This document shows, piece by piece, positions 42,828 through 51,158 of a stretch of 64,000 nucleotides of DNA (position 1 is its first letter; each line of letters begins with the position of its first letter). The notes beneath the pieces are model-generated. The model made no database searches, was not told where the DNA came from, and was given only the letters and a program-made list of their open reading frames with translations. The translations under genes and the position numbers were made by a program. The stretch comes from an uncultured Clostridia bacterium. Its GTDB lineage: Bacteria > Bacillota > Clostridia > Peptostreptococcales > Anaerovoracaceae. The stretch spans positions 62,001-126,000 of the forward strand of contig CALCEY010000004.1 in the NCBI GenBank assembly GCA_937900415.1, written 5' to 3'.

Positions 42828-42847
42828 AATAGAGTTCCGCATGTCAA
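42818..42847 (-). promoter_or_regulatory. Promoter of the aminotransferase cluster
   Basis: Minus strand: perfect TTGACA (-35, 42842-42847), 18-base spacer, TATATA (-10, 42818-42823) with TG one base upstream (extended -10). About 145 bases ahead of the aminotransferase ATG. Confidence 0.65.
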
Positions 42848-42884
42848 CACATTATTGTTATTTTTATAGCGGAAATAATTTTTC

Positions 42885-42927
42885 AAAAAATTAAAAAAAG
42901 ACGGCTTACATAAGTAAGTCGTCTTTT
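42885..42927 (-). terminator. Terminator of the ribosomal supercluster
   Basis: Arms AAAAGACGGCTTAC (42896-42909) and GTAAGTCGTCTTTT (42914-42927) pair over 14 bp with one G-U and a 4-base loop. TTTTTTTAATTTT follows on the minus strand, 23 bases after the rplQ stop. Confidence 0.92.
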
Positions 42928-42949
42928 ATTTTTTGATTATTCTTAACTT

Positions 42950-43291
42950 TTATACTAATTCCAAGAATACAACCTCGGCGTTGTCGCCCTGACGAGGTCC
43001 TAACTTCAGAATTCTTGTATATCCGCCGTTTCTGTCATCATAGCCCGGAGCGATTTCATCAAACAGCTTTGCTACTACTGTTTCATCGAAAACAAATTCA
43101 AGAACCTGTCTTCTTGCGTGAAGATCGCCGCGCTTTGCCAACGTAATCATTTTTTCAGCTATTCTTCTGGCTTCCTTAGCTCTACAATCAGTAGTCTGAA
43201 TTCTTCCCTCCCTGAAAAGATCAGTTACAAGATTTCTCAGCATTGATTTTCTGTGAGCAGAAGGTCTTCCCAGTTTTCTGTATCCTGGCAT
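42950..43291 (-). CDS. rplQ: Ribosomal protein L17
   Basis: Last gene of the alpha operon. The 113 residues begin MPGYRKLGRPSAHRKSMLRN, the standard L17 start, and lack the long extension of some species. AAAGGAG lies upstream of the ATG. Large-subunit protein near the exit tunnel. Followed directly by a strong terminator. Confidence 0.97.
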   Translation of the reverse strand: MPGYRKLGRPSAHRKSMLRNLVTDLFREGRIQTTDCRAKEARRIAEKMITLAKRGDLHARRQVLEFVFDETVVAKLFDEIAPGYDDRNGGYTRILKLGPRQGDNAEVVFLELV

Positions 43292-43315
43292 TTCAAGCTT
43301 CTCCTTTCTTACGAG

Positions 43316-44260
43316 TTAATCGTCGCTGGGTTTAAGTCCAAGACCCAGTTCTTCTAATTTAGCCTTTACTTCATCCAGAGATTTTTTACCAAGGTTTCTT
43401 ACCTTCATCATATCTTCTTCGCTCTTCTGAGTAAGCTCCTCAACAGTGTTGATAGCCGCTCTCTTCAGGCAGTTGAAAGAACGAACCGAAAGCTCCAGCT
43501 CTTCTATCGTCATTTCGAGAGCCTTTTCTTTCTGGTCTTCTTCTTTTTCAACCATAATTTCCATTGAGCCCGTAGCGTCTGTGAGCTGAATGAACAGATT
43601 GAGGTGCTCCTGCATGATCTTGCCTCCGATGGAGACGCCTTCCTCAGGAGTTATTGAACCGTCTGTCCAGATCTCCAGAACAAGTCTGTCGTAGTCAGTA
43701 ACCTGACCAACTCTTGTATTCTCTACTGTAAAGTTTACTTTTCTGACAGGCGTATAGATGGAATCGACCGGAATCACCGAAATAGGAGTATTCTCAGTCT
43801 TGTTCTGCTCTGCCGGAACATATCCTCTTCCTCTTGCAAGGTTGATTTCCATTACCAGCGTAGCGTTTTCCTCCAAAGTGGCTATATGAAGATCGGGGTT
43901 GAAAATCTCAATATCCGAATCTCCGATTATATCTGCCGCAGTCACTTCCTTAGGGCCTACTGCATTTATTATAGCTCTCTTGGCGTTGTCTCCTTCTAAT
44001 CTGACAGCAAGCTTTTTTAAATTTAATATGATCTCTGTAACGTCTTCTTTTACTCCCGGTATTGTTGAGAATTCATGAAGTATTCCGTCGATTTTAACTG
44101 ATGTTACAGCCGCACCCGGAAGGGAGCTGAGGAGAATTCTTCTCAAACAGTTTCCCAAAGTAGTGCCGTAGCCTCTTTCAAGAGGTTCTACAACAAATTT
44201 TCCGTAACGTCCGTCTTCATCAATATGCTTATTTATTGTTGGCTTTTCGATTTCTATCAC
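43316..44260 (-). CDS. rpoA: RNA polymerase alpha subunit
   Basis: Assembly platform of RNA polymerase and contact for activators and UP elements. The 314 residues comprise the N-terminal dimerisation domain (to about 230; FVVEPLERGYGTTLGNCLRR is the classic motif) and the alpha-CTD (about 245-310; RSFNCLKRAAINTVEEL, then VRNLGKKSLDEVKAKL). A 92-base spacer separates it from rpsD, and rplQ follows by 24 bases. Confidence 0.98.
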   Translation of the reverse strand: MIEIEKPTINKHIDEDGRYGKFVVEPLERGYGTTLGNCLRRILLSSLPGAAVTSVKIDGILHEFSTIPGVKEDVTEIILNLKKLAVRLEGDNAKRAIINAVGPKEVTAADIIGDSDIEIFNPDLHIATLEENATLVMEINLARGRGYVPAEQNKTENTPISVIPVDSIYTPVRKVNFTVENTRVGQVTDYDRLVLEIWTDGSITPEEGVSIGGKIMQEHLNLFIQLTDATGSMEIMVEKEEDQKEKALEMTIEELELSVRSFNCLKRAAINTVEELTQKSEEDMMKVRNLGKKSLDEVKAKLEELGLGLKPSDD

Positions 44261-44352
44261 TCAAAAACCCTCCTTTTCATTCCAAGTTCAGTAATAACCG
44301 GTTCCAAACCGCCGCCTCGAATAAATTCCAAGGCAAGCGACCATGGCTATAC

Positions 44353-44940
44353 TTACTTGGAGTACAATTCGACGATTAAACGTTCTTCAATCGGCGTGTC
44401 AATCTGATCTCTCTTAGGATCGGCAAGAACTGTTCCCTCAAGCTTTTCACGATTCACGGAAAGCCAAGCAGGAACTCCTACCGACATCTCCTTGATTTCC
44501 TTAAACTTAGGGGAGCTTACGCTCTTTTCTCTTACCTTTATAACATCGCCCGGCTTAACCTGATAGGAAGGAATATTGATTCTCTTTCCGTTTACCAGAT
44601 AATGACCGTGAGTTACCAGCTGTCTGGACTCTCTTCTTGTAGTAGCCAGTCCCATTCTGTAAACTACATTATCAAGTCTTTCTTCAAGCATTACAAGAAG
44701 GTTTTCGCCCACGATACCTTTTTTCTTGGATGCTTTTTCAAAAGTATTTCTAAACTGCTTTTCCAAAACGCCGTAGATGAACTTAGCTCTCTGCTTCTCA
44801 CGGAGCTGCAGGCCGTATTCACTCATCTTACGATTGTTTTTCTGCACGCTTCTCTTCGATTCTTTATAGATTCCCATGTGACTTGGGTCAATCTGAAGTG
44901 ACCTGCATCTTTTTAAAATCGGGTCTCTGTTTACTGCCAT
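44353..44940 (-). CDS. rpsD: Ribosomal protein S4
   Basis: Primary 16S-binding protein that nucleates small-subunit assembly. The 195 residues include the S4 RNA-binding domain (MLEERLDNVVYRMGLATTRR, about 88-107). Zinc-type N-terminal cysteines are absent, so it is the C-minus form. In Firmicutes S4 represses its own synthesis through an mRNA leader; the 92-base gap to rpoA and 21-base gap from rpsK are too short for the Bacillus-type leader. Confidence 0.97.
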   Translation of the reverse strand: MAVNRDPILKRCRSLQIDPSHMGIYKESKRSVQKNNRKMSEYGLQLREKQRAKFIYGVLEKQFRNTFEKASKKKGIVGENLLVMLEERLDNVVYRMGLATTRRESRQLVTHGHYLVNGKRINIPSYQVKPGDVIKVREKSVSSPKFKEIKEMSVGVPAWLSVNREKLEGTVLADPKRDQIDTPIEERLIVELYSK

Positions 44941-44961
44941 AATCTACTTTCCTCCCTTCAA

Positions 44962-45360
44962 TTAGACTCTTCTTCTCTTTGGCGGTCTGCATCCGTTGTG
45001 CGGAATAGGTGTGATATCCTTAATCATGGTAATATCAAGTCCCGCAGTCTGAAGCGCTCTGATAGCTGCTTCTCTTCCGGAGCCCGGACCTTTTACATAA
45101 ACCTCTACGGTCTTCAGACCGTGTTCCATAGCGCCCTTAGCAGCTTCTTCCGCCGCCATCTGAGCCGCGAACGGAGTCGATTTTCTCGAGCCCTTAAATC
45201 CAAGGGAGCCTGCGCTTGACCATGAAAGCGCATTTCCTTCCATATCTGTAAGAGTAACTAAAGTATTGTTAAAGGTGGATTGGATATGTGCCTGGCCCTT
45301 TTCAATGTGCTTACGTTCTCTTCTCTTTTTTCTCACTGCTTTTTTAACAGTTTTAGCCAT
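44962..45360 (-). CDS. rpsK: Ribosomal protein S11
   Basis: Small-subunit platform protein, 132 residues. The conserved GPGSGREAAIRALQTAGL and C-terminal PHNGCRPPKRRRV are diagnostic. A basic N-terminal tail (KTVKKAVRKKRRERK) is usual. Lies 15 bases after rpsM. Confidence 0.97.
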   Translation of the reverse strand: MAKTVKKAVRKKRRERKHIEKGQAHIQSTFNNTLVTLTDMEGNALSWSSAGSLGFKGSRKSTPFAAQMAAEEAAKGAMEHGLKTVEVYVKGPGSGREAAIRALQTAGLDITMIKDITPIPHNGCRPPKRRRV

Positions 45361-45375
45361 TACTTCCTACCTCCT

Positions 45376-45750
45376 TTACTTAGCCTTTTTCTTTCTTCCT
45401 ACGGTCTTTTTAGGACCTTTGCGAGTTCTTGCGTTTGTCTTAGTCTTCTGACCTCTTACAGGCAGACTTCTTCTGTGTCTGATTCCTCTGTAGCTTCCGA
45501 TTTCCATAAGTCTCTTGATGTTGAGAGAAACCTCTCTTCTCAGGTCACCTTCTACTACATATTCTGCGTCAATGATTTTTCTGATCGCACCTGCTTCATC
45601 CTCTGTCAGGTCTTTAACTCTTGTGTCTGGATTGATGCCTGCTTTTGCAAGGATGGCCTGTGCAGTTGGTTTACCAATACCATAGATGTAGGTTAAACCG
45701 ATTTCTACTCTTTTTTCTCTTGGTAAGTCAACACCGGCTATACGAGCCAT
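45376..45750 (-). CDS. rpsM: Ribosomal protein S13
   Basis: Head protein contacting tRNA and L5. The 124 residues start MARIAGVDLPREKRVEIGLT and end in a Lys-rich tail (GPKKTVGRKKKAK). In E. coli its mRNA leader carries the S4 operator of the alpha operon; here a 129-base structured spacer precedes it (after rpmJ). Confidence 0.97.
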   Translation of the reverse strand: MARIAGVDLPREKRVEIGLTYIYGIGKPTAQAILAKAGINPDTRVKDLTEDEAGAIRKIIDAEYVVEGDLRREVSLNIKRLMEIGSYRGIRHRRSLPVRGQKTKTNARTRKGPKKTVGRKKKAK

Positions 45751-45879
45751 AATCTTTCTCCTTCCCCTATCTTCCGTCGCTTTTCCGGGAGCGATATAGA
45801 CAGGTTCTCTTTAAATAGTTGAAACGGCCTCTTACAGCAAGGTTCCCGGTATTTCCATGCCGGCCGTATTGCTGATTTA
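45751..45879 (-). other. Structured spacer between rpmJ and rpsM
   Basis: 129 bases, longer than most spacers in this operon. On the minus strand ACGGCC and GGCCGT (6-bp arms) enclose a smaller CCGG...CCGG hairpin. It ends in AAGGAG before rpsM. Possible r-protein binding leader, unproven. Confidence 0.4.
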
Positions 45880-45993
45880 TTAACCTTGTTTCTGTTTGTG
45901 CTTAGGATTTTCACAGATAACCATTACCTTACCGTTTCTCTTGATTACCTTGCACTTTTCACAGATAGGTTTTACAGAAGCTCTTACTTTCAT
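45880..45993 (-). CDS. rpmJ: Ribosomal protein L36
   Basis: Translated by hand, 37 residues: MKVRASVKPICEKCKVIKRN then GKVMVICENPKHKQKQG. The zinc ligands are two Cys of CEKC, the later Cys and the His of PKH (Zn-binding form). GGAGG precedes the ATG. Too short for most ORF cut-offs, but clearly present between infA and rpsM, its universal place. Confidence 0.96.
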   Translation of the reverse strand: MKVRASVKPICEKCKVIKRNGKVMVICENPKHKQKQG

Positions 45994-46023
45994 TTCTAAA
46001 ACCTCCTATGCTTCTTCTCCGCC

Positions 46024-46054
46024 ATAATTTCCGGGGCTTCGCCGCGGAAATTAT
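46024..46054 (-). other. Strong nested hairpin between infA and rpmJ
   Basis: ATAATTTCCG (46024-46033) and CGGAAATTAT (46045-46054) form a perfect 10-bp stem. On the minus strand the loop holds an inner GGC-GAA-GCC pairing, so the whole is a tight two-tier hairpin. No T tract follows. A GCAGCGCTGC palindrome lies about 20 bases further upstream in the same 119-base spacer. Confidence 0.6.
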
Positions 46055-46112
46055 ACGGAATCCTGCTTGCAGCGCTGCTGCGGTACGGAACGCCCGATAA
46101 AACGCAGGCTCC

Positions 46113-46331
46113 TTACTTATCTCTCCAAGTGATTCTGCCCCTCGTAAGGTCATATGGTGAAAGCTCTACTTTTACCTTGTCACCCGGGAGAATTCTGATA
46201 TAGTTCATTCTTATTTTTCCTGAAATGTGTGCAAGCACTTCAAAACCGTTGTCAAGCTTAACCTTGAACATTGCGTTCGGCTGGGCGTCTACGACGGTTC
46301 CCATTGCTTCAATGACGTCTTTTTTCGCCAT
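46113..46331 (-). CDS. infA: Translation initiation factor IF-1
   Basis: A 72-residue OB-fold protein that occupies the ribosomal A site during initiation. Conserved HISGKIRMNYIRILPGDKV is present. Located after map, as in other Firmicutes. 119 structured bases follow before rpmJ. Confidence 0.97.
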   Translation of the reverse strand: MAKKDVIEAMGTVVDAQPNAMFKVKLDNGFEVLAHISGKIRMNYIRILPGDKVKVELSPYDLTRGRITWRDK

Positions 46332-46352
46332 AAATACATCTCCTTCTTCACA

Positions 46353-47099
46353 TTACAAGGTAAGCAGCTCAGGCTCACCATCAGTTATTACAACAGTATT
46401 TTCATAGTGGGCGGCAAGCTTGCCGTCTACAGTGACAGCCGTCCAGTCGTCTGAAAGGACGTCTATCTCATAAGACCCCTGGGTAATCATCGGCTCTATT
46501 GCCAAGGTCATGCCCTGCTGAAGTCTCGGTCCCCTGCCCGGCTTACCGTAATTGGGAATCTGAGGCTCCTCGTGCATCTTGCTTCCTATGCCGTGTCCCA
46601 CGAAATCCCTTATTACGCCGAAGCCTTCCTGCTCTACAGTTCTCTGAACTGCATTTGAGATGTCAGACAGCCTACAGCCTTCCTTCGCAAAAGCGATTCC
46701 GTTGAAGAAAGCTTTCTCGGCCGTTTCAATAAGTCGTTCGGCTTCCTTGCTTATCTTTCCTACAGGGTACGTTCTGGCTGCGTCAGCCATATAACCTTTG
46801 CTTTCGACAACCAGATCTACGCTGACTATATCTCCCTCTCTCAAAATCTTCTTTTTGCTCGGAATTCCGTGAACCACTTCTTCGTTTACCGAAACGCACG
46901 CGCTGGCAGGATATCCGTAGTATCCCTTTTCAGCGGCGATCATATTGTTGGCTTTCACGGTCTTTTCCACGAAGCTGTCGATTTCCATAGTGCTTATTCC
47001 TGGCTTTATGATGTCCTTAAGCTCGGCAAGAATCTTTGCCGCAACCCGGCCGGCTTCACGCATCAACTCGATTTCCTGTTTTGATTTGATGATGATCAT
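46353..47099 (-). CDS. map: Type I methionine aminopeptidase
   Basis: Removes the initiator Met from nascent chains; a two-metal enzyme. The 248 residues hold metal ligands in VSVDLVVESKGYMADAART (two Asp), GHGIGSKMHEEP (His, Glu) and the late Glu in TLAIEPMI. Starts three bases after adk and ends 21 bases before infA. No SH3-type zinc extension, so it is MetAP type Ia. Confidence 0.97.
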   Translation of the reverse strand: MIIIKSKQEIELMREAGRVAAKILAELKDIIKPGISTMEIDSFVEKTVKANNMIAAEKGYYGYPASACVSVNEEVVHGIPSKKKILREGDIVSVDLVVESKGYMADAARTYPVGKISKEAERLIETAEKAFFNGIAFAKEGCRLSDISNAVQRTVEQEGFGVIRDFVGHGIGSKMHEEPQIPNYGKPGRGPRLQQGMTLAIEPMITQGSYEIDVLSDDWTAVTVDGKLAAHYENTVVITDGEPELLTL

Positions 47100-47102
47100 A
47101 AT

Positions 47103-47750
47103 TTATTCACCCAAGGCTTTTACTATGTCTGCAAATACATTGTCAAGTCCCGTTGCTCCGTCTATATGAGCGATATTGCCGGCTTTTTCATAGTATTCTA
47201 TGAGAGGCATCGTCTGAGCCTCATAGACTTCTATCCTGTTAGCCACTGTTTCGGCATTATCATCGTCTCTCTGAATCAGCGGGCCGCCACAGACGTCGCA
47301 CACACCTTCCTTTTTAGGCGGAATGTTTACCACATGGTAGCTTGCGCCGCATGCTTTGCATACCCTTCTGCCTGTAAGACGGCTCATCAGCTCTTCCTTT
47401 TCAACGGCAATGTCTATCACCTTATCTATCTTTGAGCCCAGACTCTCCAGAAATTCATCCAGCTTTTCAGCCTGATATACAGTTCTCGGGAAACCGTCCA
47501 GAAGGAAACCGTCTTTGCAGTCGTCCTTTGTCAGCCTGTCTGTGGCGATTTCAACGACAAGGCTGTCAGGAACCAGTTCTCCCTTGTTCATGTACTCCTG
47601 AGCTTTCTTTCCCAGCTCAGTACCCTGTTTGATATTTTCTCTGAAAATATCTCCCGTAGAAATGTGAGGAATTTTATATTTCTCAACGATTTTCGCCGCC
47701 TGTGTGCCTTTGCCGGCTCCCGGTGGTCCCAATAATATGGTTCTCAGCAT
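47103..47750 (-). CDS. adk: Adenylate kinase (zinc-lid form)
   Basis: Interconverts ATP + AMP and 2 ADP. P-loop GPPGAGKGTQAAKI at the N-terminus, AMP motif DGFPRTVYQAE, and a LID domain with four Cys (VCKACG and VCDVCG, about 130-153) binding zinc, as in Gram-positive enzymes. 215 residues. Lies 16 bases after secY. Confidence 0.98.
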   Translation of the reverse strand: MLRTILLGPPGAGKGTQAAKIVEKYKIPHISTGDIFRENIKQGTELGKKAQEYMNKGELVPDSLVVEIATDRLTKDDCKDGFLLDGFPRTVYQAEKLDEFLESLGSKIDKVIDIAVEKEELMSRLTGRRVCKACGASYHVVNIPPKKEGVCDVCGGPLIQRDDDNAETVANRIEVYEAQTMPLIEYYEKAGNIAHIDGATGLDNVFADIVKALGE

Positions 47751-47766
47751 TTTATCGTCTCCTCTT

Positions 47767-49047
47767 TTATTTCAGGAATCCCTGATAATTTCTCATAAGC
47801 ATCTGGTTTTCAAGCTGTCTTACTGTGTCGAGGGCTACGCCGACCGCTATAAGCAGCGATGTTCCGCCGAAATGTATATTCATTGAAGTCATAACGCTTA
47901 AAATGGTAGGCAACGTAGCTATCAGCGCCAGGAAGATTGCTCCTACAATTGTGATTCTTGACATCACCTTCTGTAAATATTCTTCCGTCGCCTTACCCGG
48001 TCTTATTCCCGGTATGAAGCCTCCATTGGCTTTCATATTATTCGCAACTTCCATCGGATTGAAAGTGGCTCCTGTATAGAAGTATGTGAACGCTATAATC
48101 ATCAGAACGTTCAGTATTCCGTAAACCCATACTCCCGGATTTCCTGCCGGTGAAAGCCACTTGGTAACAAAATCCGTAAACCCTGTGTCAGGGAAGAAGT
48201 ATGTTATAGTAAGCGGGAACTGAAGCAGTGATAATGCAAAAATTATAGGAATAACGCCGGACTGGTTTACTTTAATAGGAATATGCGTAGACTGTCCGCC
48301 ATACATTTTTCTTCCTACCACTCTCTTTGCATACTGAACAGGAATCCTTCTCTGCCCCTCCTGTATCATAACCACTCCTGCGATTACGATAACCGCCAGC
48401 ACGACCAGAATTATGAGGGTAACTACCGACATGTTTCCAGCCTGTATGCTCGTCACGACGCTTCTTACGGCGCTTGGAATTCTTGCTACGATACCAGCGA
48501 AGATTATGAGGGATATTCCGTTTCCTACGCCTTTTTCATTGATTTGTTCTCCCAGCCACATCAGGAATGCAGTACCTGCCGTAAGCACCAGAATAACCAG
48601 AATTACAGAGAACACTCCCTTGTCTATTACAGCCTTTCTGAACAGACCGACTGTAAGTCCGATGGCTTGAATAAGTCCCAGAACCACCGTCATATAACGG
48701 GTAATCTGCGCCATCTTTTTTCTTCCCTCAGTACCTGACTGAGCCAGGCGCTGGAAGTAAGGGAAGGCCATTCCCAGCAGCTGAACGATAATTGACGCGG
48801 TGATGTATGGTGTTATACTCAATGCGAAAATTGTAAAATTACTGAAAGCTCCGCCGGAAAACAGGTCGAACAAATCAAACAGACCTGTCTCTCCGGAAAA
48901 CATCTGAGCCAAAACTCCTCTGTCGATATTCGGTACCGGTATATTGGAACCGATACGGAATATCAGGAGCATGAGCAAGGTGAAAATCATTTTCGACCTT
49001 ATTTCTGCAACTTTCCAGGCTTGAGCAACTGTTTTCAGCATACCCAT
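47767..49047 (-). CDS. secY: Protein translocase subunit SecY
   Basis: Pore of the Sec translocon; 426 residues, ten membrane helices. IFALSITPYITASIIVQLL and GNGISLIIFAGI are SecY signatures, with the plug region at about residues 55-70. One base separates it from rplO and 16 from adk. Standard spc-operon position. Confidence 0.98.
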   Translation of the reverse strand: MGMLKTVAQAWKVAEIRSKMIFTLLMLLIFRIGSNIPVPNIDRGVLAQMFSGETGLFDLFDLFSGGAFSNFTIFALSITPYITASIIVQLLGMAFPYFQRLAQSGTEGRKKMAQITRYMTVVLGLIQAIGLTVGLFRKAVIDKGVFSVILVILVLTAGTAFLMWLGEQINEKGVGNGISLIIFAGIVARIPSAVRSVVTSIQAGNMSVVTLIILVVLAVIVIAGVVMIQEGQRRIPVQYAKRVVGRKMYGGQSTHIPIKVNQSGVIPIIFALSLLQFPLTITYFFPDTGFTDFVTKWLSPAGNPGVWVYGILNVLMIIAFTYFYTGATFNPMEVANNMKANGGFIPGIRPGKATEEYLQKVMSRITIVGAIFLALIATLPTILSVMTSMNIHFGGTSLLIAVGVALDTVRQLENQMLMRNYQGFLK

Positions 49048-49048
49048 A

Positions 49049-49489
49049 CTAAATCACCTCTGCCTTTCCTCCCGCAGCTTCAATCTTTTCAACGGCAGTC
49101 TTGCTGAATTTGTCAGCCTTGACCGTGAGGGCTACGTTCAAAGTTCCCTGTCCGAGAACCTTGATGCCGTCTTTAACCTGCTTGAGCATTCCTGCTTCTT
49201 CCAAGGTTCCCTGAGTTACAACCGCTCCTGCTTCAAACCTGTTTAAGTCCTCCACATTGATGATGGCGTACTCTTTTGCCCAAATATTATTAAATCCTCT
49301 TTTAGGCAGTCTTCTGTACAAAGGCATCTGTCCGCCTTCAAAACCGAGGCGAACTCCGCCGCCCGATCTTGAGTTCTGACCGTTCATACCTCTTCCGGCA
49401 GTCTTACCCTGGCCTGTAGCGGTACCGCGGCCTTTTCTCTTAGGCGCCTTCGTAGCACCCTGGGGCGCTTTTAATTCATGTAATTTCAT
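49049..49489 (-). CDS. rplO: Ribosomal protein L15
   Basis: 146 residues; Gly/Arg-rich N-terminal extension (KGRGTATGQGKTAGRGMNGQ) that threads into 23S rRNA, then a globular domain. Follows rpmD by 13 bases and abuts secY, with which it is translationally close. Confidence 0.97.
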   Translation of the reverse strand: MKLHELKAPQGATKAPKRKGRGTATGQGKTAGRGMNGQNSRSGGGVRLGFEGGQMPLYRRLPKRGFNNIWAKEYAIINVEDLNRFEAGAVVTQGTLEEAGMLKQVKDGIKVLGQGTLNVALTVKADKFSKTAVEKIEAAGGKAEVI

Positions 49490-49502
49490 CTATGGCACCT
49501 CC

Positions 49503-49685
49503 TTATGCTTCTTCTACTGTTACGAGATGCGAAACCTTGGCTACAGCTCCGCGGGTCTGCGGCGTGTCTGCCATTTCAACGGTCTGATGCATCTTCTTAA
49601 GTCCCAGCGCTTCAACAACTTTTCTCTGCTTAGGGGAAGCGCCGATAGTGCTCTTTGTTAAAGTGATTTTAATCATCTTTGCCAT
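49503..49685 (-). CDS. rpmD: Ribosomal protein L30
   Basis: 60-residue bacterial L30. TLTKSTIGASPKQRKVVEAL matches the family. CGAAAT with GGAGG upstream. 13-base spacers on both sides. Confidence 0.96.
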   Translation of the reverse strand: MAKMIKITLTKSTIGASPKQRKVVEALGLKKMHQTVEMADTPQTRGAVAKVSHLVTVEEA

Positions 49686-49698
49686 TTCGCGTTTCCTC

Positions 49699-50202
49699 CT
49701 ATCCTAAGATTTCTTCCTTGGTCTTACCTCTGAGCTTGGCAACCTTTTCTACAGTCATCATGCTCTTAAGACCTTCGATAGTTGCATAAGCCATGTTGCC
49801 CGTATTGTTTGAGCCTATGGACTTAGCTCTTACGTCTCTGATGCCGGCAGCTTCAAGTACTGTACGTACCGATGAACCGGCGATAACTCCCGTACCTTGA
49901 GCAGCCGGCATGATCAGGACTCTGCCTGCTCCGAAAACGCCCAGGTTTCTATGAGGTACGGTTGTTCCTACTGTAGGAACGTATATTAAATTCTTCTTTG
50001 CATCTTCTTCAGCTTTTCTTACAGCTTCAGGGATTTCCTGAGATTTTCCGAGGCCTACGCCTACATAACCATTGCCGTCTCCGACTACTACAGTTACGCT
50101 GAATCTCATGTTTCTGCCGCCCTTAACTGTCTTAGCAACTCTTCTTATATTTACGATGGTTGATTTTAAGTCCAGCTTGGATGCATCAACGATATTACGC
50201 AT
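49699..50202 (-). CDS. rpsE: Ribosomal protein S5
   Basis: 167 residues. N-terminal double-stranded RNA-binding-like domain with KTVKGGRNMRFSVTVVVGDG, then the C-terminal domain with VRTVLEAAGIRDVRAKSIGS. Contributes to decoding accuracy; spectinomycin contacts lie in the first loop. Confidence 0.97.
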   Translation of the reverse strand: MRNIVDASKLDLKSTIVNIRRVAKTVKGGRNMRFSVTVVVGDGNGYVGVGLGKSQEIPEAVRKAEEDAKKNLIYVPTVGTTVPHRNLGVFGAGRVLIMPAAQGTGVIAGSSVRTVLEAAGIRDVRAKSIGSNNTGNMAYATIEGLKSMMTVEKVAKLRGKTKEEILG

Positions 50203-50218
50203 TCCTTATTTCCTCCTG

Positions 50219-50584
50219 CTAAAATTTTAATCCGCCTTCGCGAGCGCCTGCTGCCAGCTCTGCTACTCTTCCGTGATACAGGAAGCCGCCTCTGTCGAAG
50301 CAAACCTCTTCTATACCCTTAGCTACAGCTCTCTTGGCAACGGCTTCGCCGACCTTCTTTGCAGCTTCCTTATTTCCGCCGTAGCCGATTTCGGCCTTGA
50401 GCTCTTTATCAAGAGACGATGCGGAAACCAATGTAGTTCCGTTGACGTCGTCTATTATCTGAGCGGAAATATTCTTATTTGATCTGTAAACGCAAAGTCT
50501 CGGTCTTTCAGGAGTTCCATAAAGATTTTTTCTTACTCTTTCGTGTCTTTTCAGACGCTTGTCATTTCTGCTTTCTTTAGCCAT
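50219..50584 (-). CDS. rplR: Ribosomal protein L18
   Basis: 121-residue 5S rRNA-binding protein. The family shows as RPRLCVYRSNKNISAQIIDD and a FDRGGFLYHGRVAELAAGAR ending. Between rplF and rpsE with 16-20-base gaps. Confidence 0.97.
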   Translation of the reverse strand: MAKESRNDKRLKRHERVRKNLYGTPERPRLCVYRSNKNISAQIIDDVNGTTLVSASSLDKELKAEIGYGGNKEAAKKVGEAVAKRAVAKGIEEVCFDRGGFLYHGRVAELAAGAREGGLKF

Positions 50585-50603
50585 TTCACTTCACTCCTTT
50601 CTC

Positions 50604-51146
50604 TTATTTAGAACCGGCCTTGCCTTCTTTTCTGCGGATAACCTCATCAGCGTACTTAATACCCTTGCCCTTATAAGGTTCAGGTCTTCTCCACTCTCTG
50701 ATGTTGGCCGCATAGTTTCCGACAAACGCCTTATCAATTCCCTTTACAACGACTTCTGTCGCTGAAGGACACTCTGTAGTAATTCCTTCCGGGTCTTCAA
50801 GTTCTATAGGATGTGAATATCCAAGGCTGAGCACAAGTTTATTGCCCTTCTTTTCTGCCTTGTAACCAACGCCTACAAGCTGCATCTTCTTTTCAAAGCC
50901 GTCGGTAACGCCTGTAACCATGTTGCTTATAAGTGTTCTGGCCAGTCCATGCTGAGATCTGTGCTCTCTCTGGTCACTTTCTCTCGTAACATTGACCATG
51001 CCTTCTGCAACCTCTACTCCTATGAGTTTGCTTATTTGCTGTGTTAATTGTCCCTTAGGGCCTTTAACAGTGACAACGTTATTAGCGTCTACTGTTACTT
51101 CCACGCCGGCAGGAACAACTACAGGTTTTCTACCTATTCTTGACAT
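50604..51146 (-). CDS. rplF: Ribosomal protein L6
   Basis: 180 residues, two repeated L6 domains. MSRIGRKPVVVPAGVEVTVD at the start and the C-terminal signature PEPYKGKGIKYADEVIRRKE. Near the GTPase centre of the large subunit. Follows rpsH by 12 bases. Confidence 0.98.
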   Translation of the reverse strand: MSRIGRKPVVVPAGVEVTVDANNVVTVKGPKGQLTQQISKLIGVEVAEGMVNVTRESDQREHRSQHGLARTLISNMVTGVTDGFEKKMQLVGVGYKAEKKGNKLVLSLGYSHPIELEDPEGITTECPSATEVVVKGIDKAFVGNYAANIREWRRPEPYKGKGIKYADEVIRRKEGKAGSK

Positions 51147-51158
51147 TATTTGTTCCTC

